Positions 56,265-64,000 of a stretch of DNA of 64,000 nt are shown here, piece after piece (the first letter of the stretch is position 1; each line of letters begins with the position of its first letter). The translations under genes and the position numbers were made by a program. The notes below the pieces were generated by a model that worked only from the letters and a program-made list of their open reading frames with translations, was not told the origin of the DNA and did not search any database. This DNA comes from Marinomonas alcarazii (GTDB lineage Bacteria; Pseudomonadota; Gammaproteobacteria; Pseudomonadales; Marinomonadaceae): NCBI RefSeq assembly GCF_003208215.1, contig NZ_QKLW01000008.1, forward strand, positions 62,001-126,000, given 5' to 3'.

Positions 56265-57377
56265 TTAAGAAATGGCAAGGTTAGCTTGTTTACTCGCTTC
56301 AAGCGCATCCGTTAGACAAGCATTGAAGTCTTCCATTGGAAAATCTGATGTTACAATGGCTTCGCCTAAAGCGCCAAGTAGCACCAAACGCAAACTGCCA
56401 TCCAACACTTTTTTATCCAATGCCATACGTTCAACAAAATTAGCCAAGGTCATGTTTACTGGCGGCAAGATAGGCAGTTTAGCGGCTTTAAAGAGATCAA
56501 CCGTGCGTCTAAAATCCTCATCAGTGATATTGCCCATGCGCCATGAAAGATCCATTGCCAACACACTTCCTGCTGCGACAGCTTCGCCATGCAACCAGTT
56601 GCCATAGCCCATTTGGGTTTCAATAGCGTGACCGAAGGTATGGCCTAAATTGAGAATAGCACGAACGCCGCCCTCTCTTTCATCTTGTGCAACGACATTG
56701 GCCTTAGCCAAGCAAGAGCGATAAATAGCTTCGCTAATTTTGTCATTATCTAATGACATCAAAGCCGGCATTTCTTGTTCTAGCCAATCAAAAAATGGCA
56801 CATCACAAATCAGGCCGTACTTAATCACTTCAGCCATACCTGCCGACAACTCTCGTTGAGGCAAACTTAACAAACTATCGGTATCAATAATCACCGCTTG
56901 AGGCTGATAAAATGCCCCAATCATGTTTTTACCAAGAGGATGGTTAACGCCTGTCTTACCACCAACAGAAGAATCCACTTGAGACAACAAGGTAGTTGGC
57001 ACTTGAATAAAAGGCACACCACGCTGATACGTCGCTGCGGCAAAACCTGCCATATCACCAACAACACCACCACCTAGAGCAATCACTGTCGTGGTTCGAT
57101 TGTGTTTGGCTTCCAACAGTGATGTCATTATCGTGCCGTAAGTATCGAGTGTTTTAAACTCTTCTCCATCTGGCAATATACAAGTATCAACCTTGTAGTC
57201 AGCTGACAACATGTCAACCATCGCATCTAGATAAAGTGGGGCAATCGTGTCATTGGTCACTATCATGACCTGTTTGCCATGAATCGCTTCATCAAAAAGG
57301 GCTTTTTGCTGACGTATGCCACGACCAATATAAATGGGGTAGCTGCGCTCGTTCAGATCAACGGTTAATGTACGCAT
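56265..57377 (-). CDS. aroB: 3-dehydroquinate synthase
   Basis: Second step of the shikimate pathway, forming 3-dehydroquinate from DAHP with NAD and a metal. The 370-residue length is normal. It shows [39 protein letters not shown] and a metal-binding [11 protein letters not shown] block. The ATG overlaps the aroK stop by one base (TAATG). Co-transcription with aroK and damX is likely. Confidence 0.97.
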   Translation of the reverse strand: MRTLTVDLNERSYPIYIGRGIRQQKALFDEAIHGKQVMIVTNDTIAPLYLDAMVDMLSADYKVDTCILPDGEEFKTLDTYGTIMTSLLEAKHNRTTTVIALGGGVVGDMAGFAAATYQRGVPFIQVPTTLLSQVDSSVGGKTGVNHPLGKNMIGAFYQPQAVIIDTDSLLSLPQRELSAGMAEVIKYGLICDVPFFDWLEQEMPALMSLDNDKISEAIYRSCLAKANVVAQDEREGGVRAILNLGHTFGHAIETQMGYGNWLHGEAVAAGSVLAMDLSWRMGNITDEDFRRTVDLFKAAKLPILPPVNMTLANFVERMALDKKVLDGSLRLVLLGALGEAIVTSDFPMEDFNACLTDALEASKQANLAIS

Positions 57378-57925
57378 TAGGATGTAGTTGTCTCCTCTTT
57401 TAAATGGCGCTTAATAGCGTCTAACACCTTGTTAGCAACAGATCTGGGGTGACGAGAATCCGTTTCAATCACCAGGGTCGCCACTTCCCTGTATAAAGGA
57501 TCACGAACTTCAAACAGTTTTTTGAGTGTTGCTTTGGGGTCACCGGTTTGCAATAACGGACGGTGATTACTTTTAGATGTCCGATATAACTGCTGTGCGA
57601 CAGAAGCATACAGGTATACAACCAGAGCATTTTCACGAAGAATGTCTCGGTTTTCTTCACGCATCACAATGCCGCCACCAGTCGCCAAGACAGAATCGCC
57701 TTTATCTGACTGTGCAACAGACGCCAAGGCTTGGGTTTCACGTTTACGGAAACCGTCCTCGCCTTCCCTCTCAAAAATCCAAGGAATATCTGCACCAGCA
57801 TTATCTTCTATGACTTTATCTAGATCATAGAAGTCTTTATCCATTGATTGAGAAATCAAACGGCCTATTGTCGTTTTTCCTGCGCCCATGGGGCCTACTA
57901 AAATAATATTGGGGGCTTTTATCAT
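57377..57925 (-). CDS. aroK: Shikimate kinase
   Basis: Phosphorylates shikimate with ATP in the shikimate pathway. The 182-residue protein has Walker [17 protein letters not shown], the shikimate-contact block [20 protein letters not shown], and [14 protein letters not shown]. The ATG at 57925 was preferred over a TTG three codons upstream; neither has a strong ribosome-binding site. It overlaps aroB by one base and lies 42 bases after the secretin gene, as in the classic pilQ/hofQ-aroK-aroB order. Confidence 0.95.
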   Translation of the reverse strand: MIKAPNIILVGPMGAGKTTIGRLISQSMDKDFYDLDKVIEDNAGADIPWIFEREGEDGFRKRETQALASVAQSDKGDSVLATGGGIVMREENRDILRENALVVYLYASVAQQLYRTSKSNHRPLLQTGDPKATLKKLFEVRDPLYREVATLVIETDSRHPRSVANKVLDAIKRHLKEETTTS

Positions 57926-57967
57926 TGTATTCAATTACATCGGAATTAAGCAGATTTAGACTGCGGC

Positions 57968-59149
57968 CTAGTTAACTGACATTTGTAGCAGCTTTGGCGT
58001 AATAAATACAAGTAATTCAACCTTTTCTTGCTGTTCTGATCGTCTTTTAAACAGCTCGCCCAACAATGGAATCGCACTAAAGAAAGGTACTCGGCTCTCT
58101 GATTCAAAGCGTTCTTCGCGAAAAATCCCCCCTAAAACAAGCGTTTCTTGGTTTTTCACGACCACCTGCGTTTTTAAACGATTGGTTTTCAAGCTAGGAA
58201 CACCATTTACTAGGTCACCCACAGAGTCTTGATGAATATTAAGCGACAACAAAATATTTCCTCCCTCTTTTACAAAGGGCGTCACTTCCAACATCAGCGC
58301 TGCTTGGCGAAATTCGATACTCACTTTGTCATCATTTACGGTTTGATAAGGTACTTCTGTCCCCGACTCAATTCGAGCCGCCTGACCTTCGGATGTGACG
58401 ATTTTAGGTTTGGACACCACATTAGCCAAACCTTCCCCTTCCATCATCTCCAATGTGAAAGCCAACAATCCAGAGCCACCAGCATTGGCAAAACTTAAAC
58501 TGGTTGACGGTGTAAGAGCACCCAAATCCACCGCACCGCCCATTGAAGATCGAACACCGTCAGACAACTTGGCTTGCCAGTTAACACCAAACTGAGATTG
58601 CGCGGTACGGCTCACCTGAGCAATTTGCGCACTGATTTCTATTTGTCGGAGCGGTGCATCTAACCACACCAATGTCTCACGAATACCTTCAAATGATTCA
58701 CACGAAGAAGCAACAATCGAATTCGTACGACTATCAACAATTAAAGAAAGTGACGGATACAATGTTTGTAAGTGCACACCAACAACTTCCGCCTTGGCGT
58801 GCTTTAATACCCAGTAAGCACGTTGACAAATGGCTTTCGCTTCCTTGCCCTCAGACTCATCCTTAATAACATTTGGCATTAATACAGCAACAGATCCTTG
58901 CCATTCGAGACGCAAATGCGGCGGTTGAGCAACCGCCTCCATCACCTCTTTCCAACTTGCATTTTTTATAGATAAGGTTATTACATCGTCTATTTCTTGG
59001 CTTATGACTACACTCTCATTCATTTGTGCCGCGAGCCAAGGTAGTACTTCTTGCAAGGAGCGAGATTCAAAATACACATCCATTGCATAAACAGAGCGCG
59101 CGCTGATCACAGAAAGAATAACCAAAACCCGCAAATATACACTAATCAT
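57968..59149 (-). CDS. Short PilQ/HofQ-type outer-membrane secretin
   Basis: Outer-membrane pore of the type IV pilus or DNA-uptake class. The 393-residue protein has a signal peptide (about 1-22), one short N-terminal secretin domain (YFESRSLQEVLPWLAAQMNE), and a conserved secretin core with ISAQIAQVSRTAQSQFGVNW, KPKIVTSEGQAARIESGTEV and the C-terminal VPFFSAIPLLGELFKRR. It lacks the AMIN domains of true PilQ (about 700 residues) and is nearer in size to HofQ/ComE. Its start overlaps the upstream gene by eight bases with a strong AAGGAGA. aroK follows. Confidence 0.9.
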   Translation of the reverse strand: MISVYLRVLVILSVISARSVYAMDVYFESRSLQEVLPWLAAQMNESVVISQEIDDVITLSIKNASWKEVMEAVAQPPHLRLEWQGSVAVLMPNVIKDESEGKEAKAICQRAYWVLKHAKAEVVGVHLQTLYPSLSLIVDSRTNSIVASSCESFEGIRETLVWLDAPLRQIEISAQIAQVSRTAQSQFGVNWQAKLSDGVRSSMGGAVDLGALTPSTSLSFANAGGSGLLAFTLEMMEGEGLANVVSKPKIVTSEGQAARIESGTEVPYQTVNDDKVSIEFRQAALMLEVTPFVKEGGNILLSLNIHQDSVGDLVNGVPSLKTNRLKTQVVVKNQETLVLGGIFREERFESESRVPFFSAIPLLGELFKRRSEQQEKVELLVFITPKLLQMSVN

Positions 59150-59852
59150 CAGCTTCTCCTTTTTGGCGTATCACCAAGGTCTGTAAGGAGCTATCGTTTG
59201 CAATTAAGGTCACTTGATCTAACGACACTGTCCCAACTGACAATCCCGCCGAAGGTAACCAGCTCCCTTCTTGTACCCAGTAGCGATGATTTTTATATTG
59301 AACCAAGGCAGAGGTATTTTCTGACGTACGCATCGTCGACAGCAGCTGCCAATCCCTTTGATTGAAACGCTCGATCAAAATGCGCGCTGGTAACCAATTG
59401 TGGTACTCACGGTTCATTTTTGGAGCCTGAATCGAAAAGTGCATTTTTCCTTGCCACTGCCCGTTGCTCTCTTTTTGCCATGACACTGATAACAAGGTTA
59501 AGGCAAATCGCTCCTCAATTTGCTCTAATGCCGCTTGCCATTGCGGCAGAGACGCTGTGCCTTTGACTTCCCACGCGGAGGCCATATTTTGCGCGGTATC
59601 GATTATTTGGTGCTGCAACCAAGGGTGATCCGTCAATTGAACCCTTGCTAACGCGCGACTTTGTCGTTGTATGGCACTCCATGATCGCTGTGCGCCTTGT
59701 TTCAGCTTAAATTGCCGGTCTGCGTTATTCTGAGCAGCAGAAAGAAAGGGATACCAAACCGCCAACTGCAACATAACCAACAACAGCACAAACAAGAGAT
59801 TGACGCGTAACAAAGAGCCTTTGCTAACCGGAAAAAATGGAAATAGAGACAT
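59142..59852 (-). CDS. Compact PilO/PilP-like fusion protein
   Basis: A 236-residue protein I assign by position and layout. It has an N-terminal membrane helix (about 14-38), a helical region as in PilO, and a beta-rich C-terminus. The end (ALVQYKNHRYWVQEGSWLPS, then DQVTLIANDSSLQTLVI) resembles the PilP pattern of a short beta domain that docks to the secretin. It stands where pilO and pilP normally lie, before the secretin gene, and overlaps both neighbours. No lipobox is present, unlike PilP. A fusion is inference and needs a profile search. Confidence 0.6.
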   Translation of the reverse strand: MSLFPFFPVSKGSLLRVNLLFVLLLVMLQLAVWYPFLSAAQNNADRQFKLKQGAQRSWSAIQRQSRALARVQLTDHPWLQHQIIDTAQNMASAWEVKGTASLPQWQAALEQIEERFALTLLSVSWQKESNGQWQGKMHFSIQAPKMNREYHNWLPARILIERFNQRDWQLLSTMRTSENTSALVQYKNHRYWVQEGSWLPSAGLSVGTVSLDQVTLIANDSSLQTLVIRQKGEADD

Positions 59853-60798
59853 CCAATACCTCCGCGTTATTGTGCATAGAAACAGCGGATTGAGAGGTGT
59901 GGTTTACTTCCCAGAGCCATTGCGGGAATTGATGCTGCCAGCCAATGAAAATGGTATCTAAATCAGACTCAGGCAACATCATTCGAATCTCAGCCTTCAC
60001 ACCGTCACTGTTCACTGCCAACAACTGAACCCTTCTAGGAAACGCTTGTACTGCACTTAGGACTGACTGAGTGAAATCATTTTCGATCCGAACCGCTTTC
60101 CAAGCGGCTTGTAATTCCGATATTTCCTGACGGGCTAAGAATGCATCTTCCGTTTGTTTATGCAGCGAAAAAAGATACCCAAGTGCACTTCCTTGAACGA
60201 GCAAACTCAACGCCAACAAGTAGCTTAACAATACGCGTGTTTTTTGGCTTTTCACCTTTTCTGGCTGATAAGTAGACAAAGCCTGCTTTTTGCAATGTGA
60301 CCACGATCGTGATGACGGCTTCATCCTCTGCCATTGACTAAACGGCATAATCACACAGTTTTTTGCCATGCCATGAAAAGGGCGACAAAGCTGCTCTGCC
60401 CATTCACTCGAACAAGCAAACACAGTTAACTCTGAACGTTTATCCGACAAGGAAACCTGCGAATAACTGAACTGCACCGCCTCAGGTGGCAAAAAAGTAA
60501 TTTCCGTCGCATAACTCAGCGCAGCCAAAGGCAACAACGAGACAGGAATTAAGTGGTCTACCTGAGATCGAGAAACAGTAAGCCAAGCATCGGGCACTAA
60601 AACCAGCACAGGAACATGTTGAGACAACGATTCAAGAGGTAAAGTTTGATGTATTGCAGATAATTGAAAAGTATCAGGCACAGAGCTGTCCTGATCAATC
60701 GATTGTAATGCGACTAATTCTGCCGCTTTACAAGAATCATAAAACCTACACTGCTCAGCCGTATAAACAGCAACAGCATAGCTAGGAACCAACCGCAT
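59824..60798 (-). CDS. Compact PilM/PilN-like fusion protein
   Basis: A 324-residue protein assigned mainly by synteny and layout. The N-terminal part (about 1-185) is cytoplasmic, in the place of PilM/HofM but much shorter than the actin-like PilM of about 350 residues. A transmembrane helix follows (about 190-212, LLSYLLALSLLVQGSALGYL), then a PilN-like periplasmic part with a helical stretch and a ferredoxin-like end. It recalls GspL in order. The ATG at 60798 has AAGGA six bases upstream; an ATG one codon earlier is possible. It is divergent from mrcA. Confidence 0.6.
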   Translation of the reverse strand: MRLVPSYAVAVYTAEQCRFYDSCKAAELVALQSIDQDSSVPDTFQLSAIHQTLPLESLSQHVPVLVLVPDAWLTVSRSQVDHLIPVSLLPLAALSYATEITFLPPEAVQFSYSQVSLSDKRSELTVFACSSEWAEQLCRPFHGMAKNCVIMPFSQWQRMKPSSRSWSHCKKQALSTYQPEKVKSQKTRVLLSYLLALSLLVQGSALGYLFSLHKQTEDAFLARQEISELQAAWKAVRIENDFTQSVLSAVQAFPRRVQLLAVNSDGVKAEIRMMLPESDLDTIFIGWQHQFPQWLWEVNHTSQSAVSMHNNAEVLDVSISIFSG

Positions 60799-60919
60799 CA
60801 TTCATCCTTGAAATTATAGGTTATTCAATACAAAGCTTCATTTGACATCCGTGCCAAATTTTTACCAAGATAACACGATTTGATGCAAAGTTAAGCGCCT
60901 ATTCTAGGATAATCTTAGG

Positions 60920-60925
60920 TATAAT
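60920..60925 (+). promoter_or_regulatory. Candidate -10 element of mrcA
   Basis: TATAAT at 60920-60925, 33 bases before the mrcA start. No matching -35 hexamer was found at the usual distance, so the call is tentative. Confidence 0.4.
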
Positions 60926-60958
60926 GGCTTTTTTTCACTCAGTATTGATTAGATTCAT

Positions 60959-63406
60959 ATGGCCAAGACATTTAAAATTCTCTTCTTTCTCGGTCTTTTT
61001 GGGGCCCTTTGCGCTGTCGGCATCACTTATGCCATTTACTACAACGTTAAAGACCGCATTCCCACAGTCGATGAACTTAAAGCCATAGAACTAAGAATAC
61101 CGCTGCGCATCTATACTGCTGACGACCAACTAATTGGTGAATTCGGAGAACAACGCCGCTCGCCGATTAATTACGCAGAGATTCCAACCAATTTAGAACA
61201 CGCCATTTTAGCCGCAGAAGACACCAACTTTTATCATCACCCGGGGGTAGACATTCTTGGCCTAGGACGAGCCGTGATGCAGCTTATTACTACCGGACAA
61301 AAGCAAGGTGGTGGCAGTACCATTACCATGCAGGTGGCACGTAACTATTTCCTTTCGTTTGAACAGACCTACACTCGTAAATTCACAGAAATCTTTATTG
61401 CCTTAAAAATGGAGCGAGAGCTCACTAAGCATGAAATCCTTGAACTTTATGTGAATAAAATCTACTTAGGTAATCGAGCTTATGGCTTCGAAGCCGCAGC
61501 TCAGGTCTATTATGGTAAGAATCTCAACGAGCTGAATCTTGCGCAACTAGCAATGATAGCGGGCCTACCAAAGGCACCTTCTCGCTTTAACCCTATCGTA
61601 AACCCTTCTCGCGCCTTGATCCGCCGCAACTGGATTCTACAACGCATGTTGTCCCTAGGCATGATTGATAAAGATGCCTACCAAGAAGCCGTTGAAGCAC
61701 CTATTACCGCTAAGAACCACGGCGTCATGCCAGACATTGAAGCAGGTTACATTGCAGAAATGGTTCGAGCAGAACTATACAGCACCTTCGGCGATGACCT
61801 TTACAGCACGGGAATGACCGTCTATACAACCATCGATTCGACTCGCCAAAAAGCCGCTAACAGCGCTATTTTTAATGGGGTTTTAAGCTACGACACTCGT
61901 CATGGCTACCGAGGCTCCATTGATACCCGAGTGGACCTGGTTGAAGCACCGCTCGAAGAACAAGAAAAAGCCTTACAAGACATAGAGCGCTTTTATAATT
62001 GGCAAACCGCTCTGGTTATTAGCACCGACAACAAGACAGCCGACGTTCGACTAGCAGATGGTAAACGCGCCACGCTAGCGTGGGATGCAATAAAATGGGC
62101 GAAACCTTATATCAATGAAGATTCACAGGGTCCAGCGCCAACGACCGTCGCTGATGTCTTAGTTCCCGGTGATATTGTGCGCCTGCGACCAGACGCCCAA
62201 CTTGGCTGGATATTGGCCCAAAAGCCAACCGTTCAAAGCGCATTAATTTCTTTGAACAGTAAAGATGGCGCAATTCAAGCACTTGTCGGTGGCTTTAATT
62301 TTTATGAAAACAAGTTCAACCGTATCACTCAGTCTAAGCGCCAACCTGGTTCCAACTTTAAACCCTTTATTTATGCCAGCGCATTAGATAGAGGCTACAC
62401 AGCAGCCAGCATTATCAACGATGCGCCTGTTGTATTTAATGACTCAAACTTGGCATCCGCTTGGCGTCCAACCAACGACGGCGGCAAATTCTATGGGCCG
62501 ACACGTTTACGCCAAGCACTGTATCGCTCACAAAACATCGTCTCTGTTCGTCTATTGGATGAGCTGGGCGTTCGGCCTACTCTTAATTTCTTAAGACGCT
62601 TTGGCTTTGATCCAAATGAGCTACCACATAACCTGTCATTATCATTGGGCAGTGCCAACCTATCGCCACTACAGATCGCAACAGGTTATGCCGTGTTTTC
62701 CAATGGTGGCTACCAAGTACAGCCTTACCTTATTGATAGAGTGATAGACCGCAACAATGAAACGCTTTTCCAAGCAAGCCCAGTCACCGTTTGTAAAACC
62801 TGTACTATGCTGGAAAAAACCAATGATGACGAACAGCAGATGGGGCTGTTTAGCACTCCTGAAGGCATTAAGAGCTTACCAGTCGCACCGCAAGTGCTTG
62901 ACCCAGAAGTGAACTACATCACTTATGACATGATGAGAGATGTCATCAAATACGGTACAGGGCGACGTGCTCGTGTGCTCCAACGAGATGATATTGCCGG
63001 CAAAACAGGTACCACTAACGATGGACGCGACGCTTGGTTCTCTGGCTTTAATGGCGAATTAGTCACCTCCGTATGGAGTGGCTTTGACAACTCATCTCCG
63101 CTAGGTCGCGGTGAATGGGGTGGCTCTGTGTCGCTGCCGCCTTGGATTGATTACATGCGCGAAGCACTGAAAGGCACAGAGCCTTCCTATGTTGCAAAAC
63201 CGTCTTCTTTGGTTACCGTCAGAATCGACCCGAACACAGGCGAACGAGCACTGCCTGGGCAGTCTAATGCCATTTTCGAAATATTTAGAAGAGACCACGT
63301 GCCAGCACAAAGAGAGCTGGATTTACCACAATCCAATAACTCTAGTAATGACAACGAAGCACAAGAAGAGAAACGAGAAAATAACGTATTAGAGAATTTG
63401 TTCTAA
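60959..63406 (+). CDS. mrcA: Penicillin-binding protein 1A
   Basis: Bifunctional peptidoglycan glycosyltransferase-transpeptidase of the inner membrane, 815 residues. It has an N-terminal helix (about 5-27). The glycosyltransferase domain has AILAAEDTNFYHHPGVDILG (catalytic Glu), GGGSTITMQVARNYFLS and KHEILELYVNKIYLGNRAYG. The transpeptidase has SxxK within QPGSNFKPFIYASALDRG, SQN in YRSQNIVSVRLLDELG, and KTGT in IAGKTGTTNDGRDAWFSG. A low-complexity polar tail ends the protein. Divergence from the pil/hof-type cluster is the standard gammaproteobacterial layout. Confidence 0.97.
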   Translation: MAKTFKILFFLGLFGALCAVGITYAIYYNVKDRIPTVDELKAIELRIPLRIYTADDQLIGEFGEQRRSPINYAEIPTNLEHAILAAEDTNFYHHPGVDILGLGRAVMQLITTGQKQGGGSTITMQVARNYFLSFEQTYTRKFTEIFIALKMERELTKHEILELYVNKIYLGNRAYGFEAAAQVYYGKNLNELNLAQLAMIAGLPKAPSRFNPIVNPSRALIRRNWILQRMLSLGMIDKDAYQEAVEAPITAKNHGVMPDIEAGYIAEMVRAELYSTFGDDLYSTGMTVYTTIDSTRQKAANSAIFNGVLSYDTRHGYRGSIDTRVDLVEAPLEEQEKALQDIERFYNWQTALVISTDNKTADVRLADGKRATLAWDAIKWAKPYINEDSQGPAPTTVADVLVPGDIVRLRPDAQLGWILAQKPTVQSALISLNSKDGAIQALVGGFNFYENKFNRITQSKRQPGSNFKPFIYASALDRGYTAASIINDAPVVFNDSNLASAWRPTNDGGKFYGPTRLRQALYRSQNIVSVRLLDELGVRPTLNFLRRFGFDPNELPHNLSLSLGSANLSPLQIATGYAVFSNGGYQVQPYLIDRVIDRNNETLFQASPVTVCKTCTMLEKTNDDEQQMGLFSTPEGIKSLPVAPQVLDPEVNYITYDMMRDVIKYGTGRRARVLQRDDIAGKTGTTNDGRDAWFSGFNGELVTSVWSGFDNSSPLGRGEWGGSVSLPPWIDYMREALKGTEPSYVAKPSSLVTVRIDPNTGERALPGQSNAIFEIFRRDHVPAQRELDLPQSNNSSNDNEAQEEKRENNVLENLF

Positions 63407-63427
63407 TACACCTTGGTAAGATGTGAA

Positions 63428-63454
63428 AATGCCAGCTTTATGCTGGCATTTTTT
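63428..63454 (+). terminator. Terminator after mrcA
   Basis: AATGCCAGC and GCTGGCATT pair around a five-base loop and are followed by four more T, starting 22 bases after the mrcA stop. Confidence 0.88.
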
Positions 63455-63510
63455 ATGGCCTCCAACACTATCCAAGCTATTGCTGCTTGTTCATCGAAAA
63501 TCACAGCCAT

Positions 63511-63546
63511 AAAAAAGGCGACTCCTTATTAGGGAGTCGCCTTTTT
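63511..63546 (-). terminator. Terminator after the malic enzyme gene
   Basis: AAAAAGGCGACTCC and GGGAGTCGCCTTTTT form a strong stem with a six-base loop (63512-63546) and end in a T-run on the minus strand, 18 bases after the malic enzyme stop. Confidence 0.88.
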
Positions 63547-63563
63547 AGCAGATCACGATTCGA

Positions 63564-64000
63564 TTAAGCACCGAAGTGATCAAGGTTCTCTAGTGGGTAG
63601 AAATCTGGGTATGGAAGCATTGCCACACCAGAATCAACCGCTGCGCGTGCAACCGCTGCAGACACTACGTTAAGCAAACGAGAGTCCATTGGTTTTGGCA
63701 AAATGTACTCTTTACCAAACGTCAATGCACCGCCGCCGTATGCTGCAACAACATCCGCTGGCGCTTCTTCTTTCGCAAGATCTTTAAGTGCGTGAACCGC
63801 AGCAATCTTCATTTCTTCATTGATCTTAGTCGCACGAACGTCTAAAGCACCACGGAAAATGAAAGGGAAACCTAGCACGTTATTCACTTGGTTTGGATAA
63901 TCAGAGCGGCCTGTTGCCATAATCAAATCGTCACGAGTTGCACGAGCAAGCTCTGGATTGATTTCTGGATCTGGGTTTGAACAAGCAAAAACGATTGGGT
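63564..64000 (-). CDS. maeB: Malic enzyme, C-terminal part, cut by window edge
   Basis: The reading frame continues to the right edge, so only the last 145 or so codons are seen. The sequence has the malic enzyme NAD(P)-domain blocks [12 protein letters not shown] and [20 protein letters not shown], followed by [20 protein letters not shown]. Decarboxylates malate to pyruvate. The protein stops soon after this domain (LENLDHFGA), so it lacks the phosphotransacetylase-like domain of long MaeB proteins. NADP or NAD preference cannot be told here. No start is assigned. Confidence 0.9.
   Translation of the reverse strand, partial: PIVFACSNPDPEINPELARATRDDLIMATGRSDYPNQVNNVLGFPFIFRGALDVRATKINEEMKIAAVHALKDLAKEEAPADVVAAYGGGALTFGKEYILPKPMDSRLLNVVSAAVARAAVDSGVAMLPYPDFYPLENLDHFGA

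Overview
The window reads as chromosomal DNA of a marine gammaproteobacterium, most likely a Marinomonas-type member of the Oceanospirillales. This is inferred from gene content and order: mrcA divergent from a pil/hof-type cluster, then aroK-aroB-damX and gltB-gltD; betB-betA; an RpoE/ChrR lipid operon; a ChvE/Ggu-type sugar operon. It was not established by any search. Coding density is high. I see no rRNA, tRNA, prophage, insertion sequence or CRISPR array. Two kinds of intergenic repeat element are present.

Region by region. 1-7.4 kb: a GGDEF-EAL protein cut by the left edge, the pseudouridine catabolism pair psuK-psuG, the rRNA methyltransferase rlmF, a small DUF6164 protein and a CSS-type EAL phosphodiesterase. 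7.5-15.5 kb: an eight-gene leftward operon (NTF2-like, SDR, FAD oxidoreductase, DUF1365, cyclopropane-fatty-acid-synthase-like methyltransferase, DUF2878, an unknown periplasmic protein, DUF3833 lipoprotein). It is divergent from rpoE-chrR, and TGATCC promoter elements face both ways in the gap. This is the layout expected of a singlet-oxygen/membrane-lipid stress regulon. 15.6-18.8 kb: two small proteins, an OlsF-like bifunctional acyltransferase (ornithine lipid synthesis), a 47-residue His-tailed membrane protein and a lone CBM48 domain. 18.9-22.3 kb: betB-betA for choline to glycine betaine, behind a perfect BetI-like palindrome, with no betI in the window.

22.3-32.5 kb: a periplasmic CpdB-type nucleotidase, a repeat pair, a YugP-like protease, a DnaJ-related protein, mltA, an exbB-exbD-exbD-tonB operon, a CorA transporter, and a DUF305 lipoprotein with a His/Cys-containing partner. 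32.8-35.5 kb: MATE and MFS exporters. 35.7-46.3 kb: a LysR regulator and a seven-gene operon for non-phosphorylative pentose (L-arabinose or D-xylose) use: ChvE/GguA/GguB-like ABC uptake, a GguC/AraD1-like FAH protein, a sugar dehydrogenase, a sugar-acid dehydratase and a semialdehyde dehydrogenase leading to 2-oxoglutarate. 46.3-54.3 kb: a CPA2 antiporter, a 56-residue DUF6435 gene and gltD/gltB. 54.7-63.4 kb: damX-like, aroB, aroK and three compact genes that stand where pilMNOPQ/hofMNOPQ normally lie, divergent from mrcA. The right edge cuts a short-form malic enzyme.

Several starts were chosen by ribosome-binding site rather than by longest open frame. Two genes shorter than 60 codons were found by reading the minus strand directly (18009-18152 and 47981-48151). 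The observations most worth following are the fused, reduced pilus/DNA-uptake cluster, the second ExbD with Asn in place of the membrane Asp, the RpoE/ChrR operon with its unassigned envelope proteins, and the perfect palindrome over the promoter and ribosome-binding site of a SutA-like small protein.
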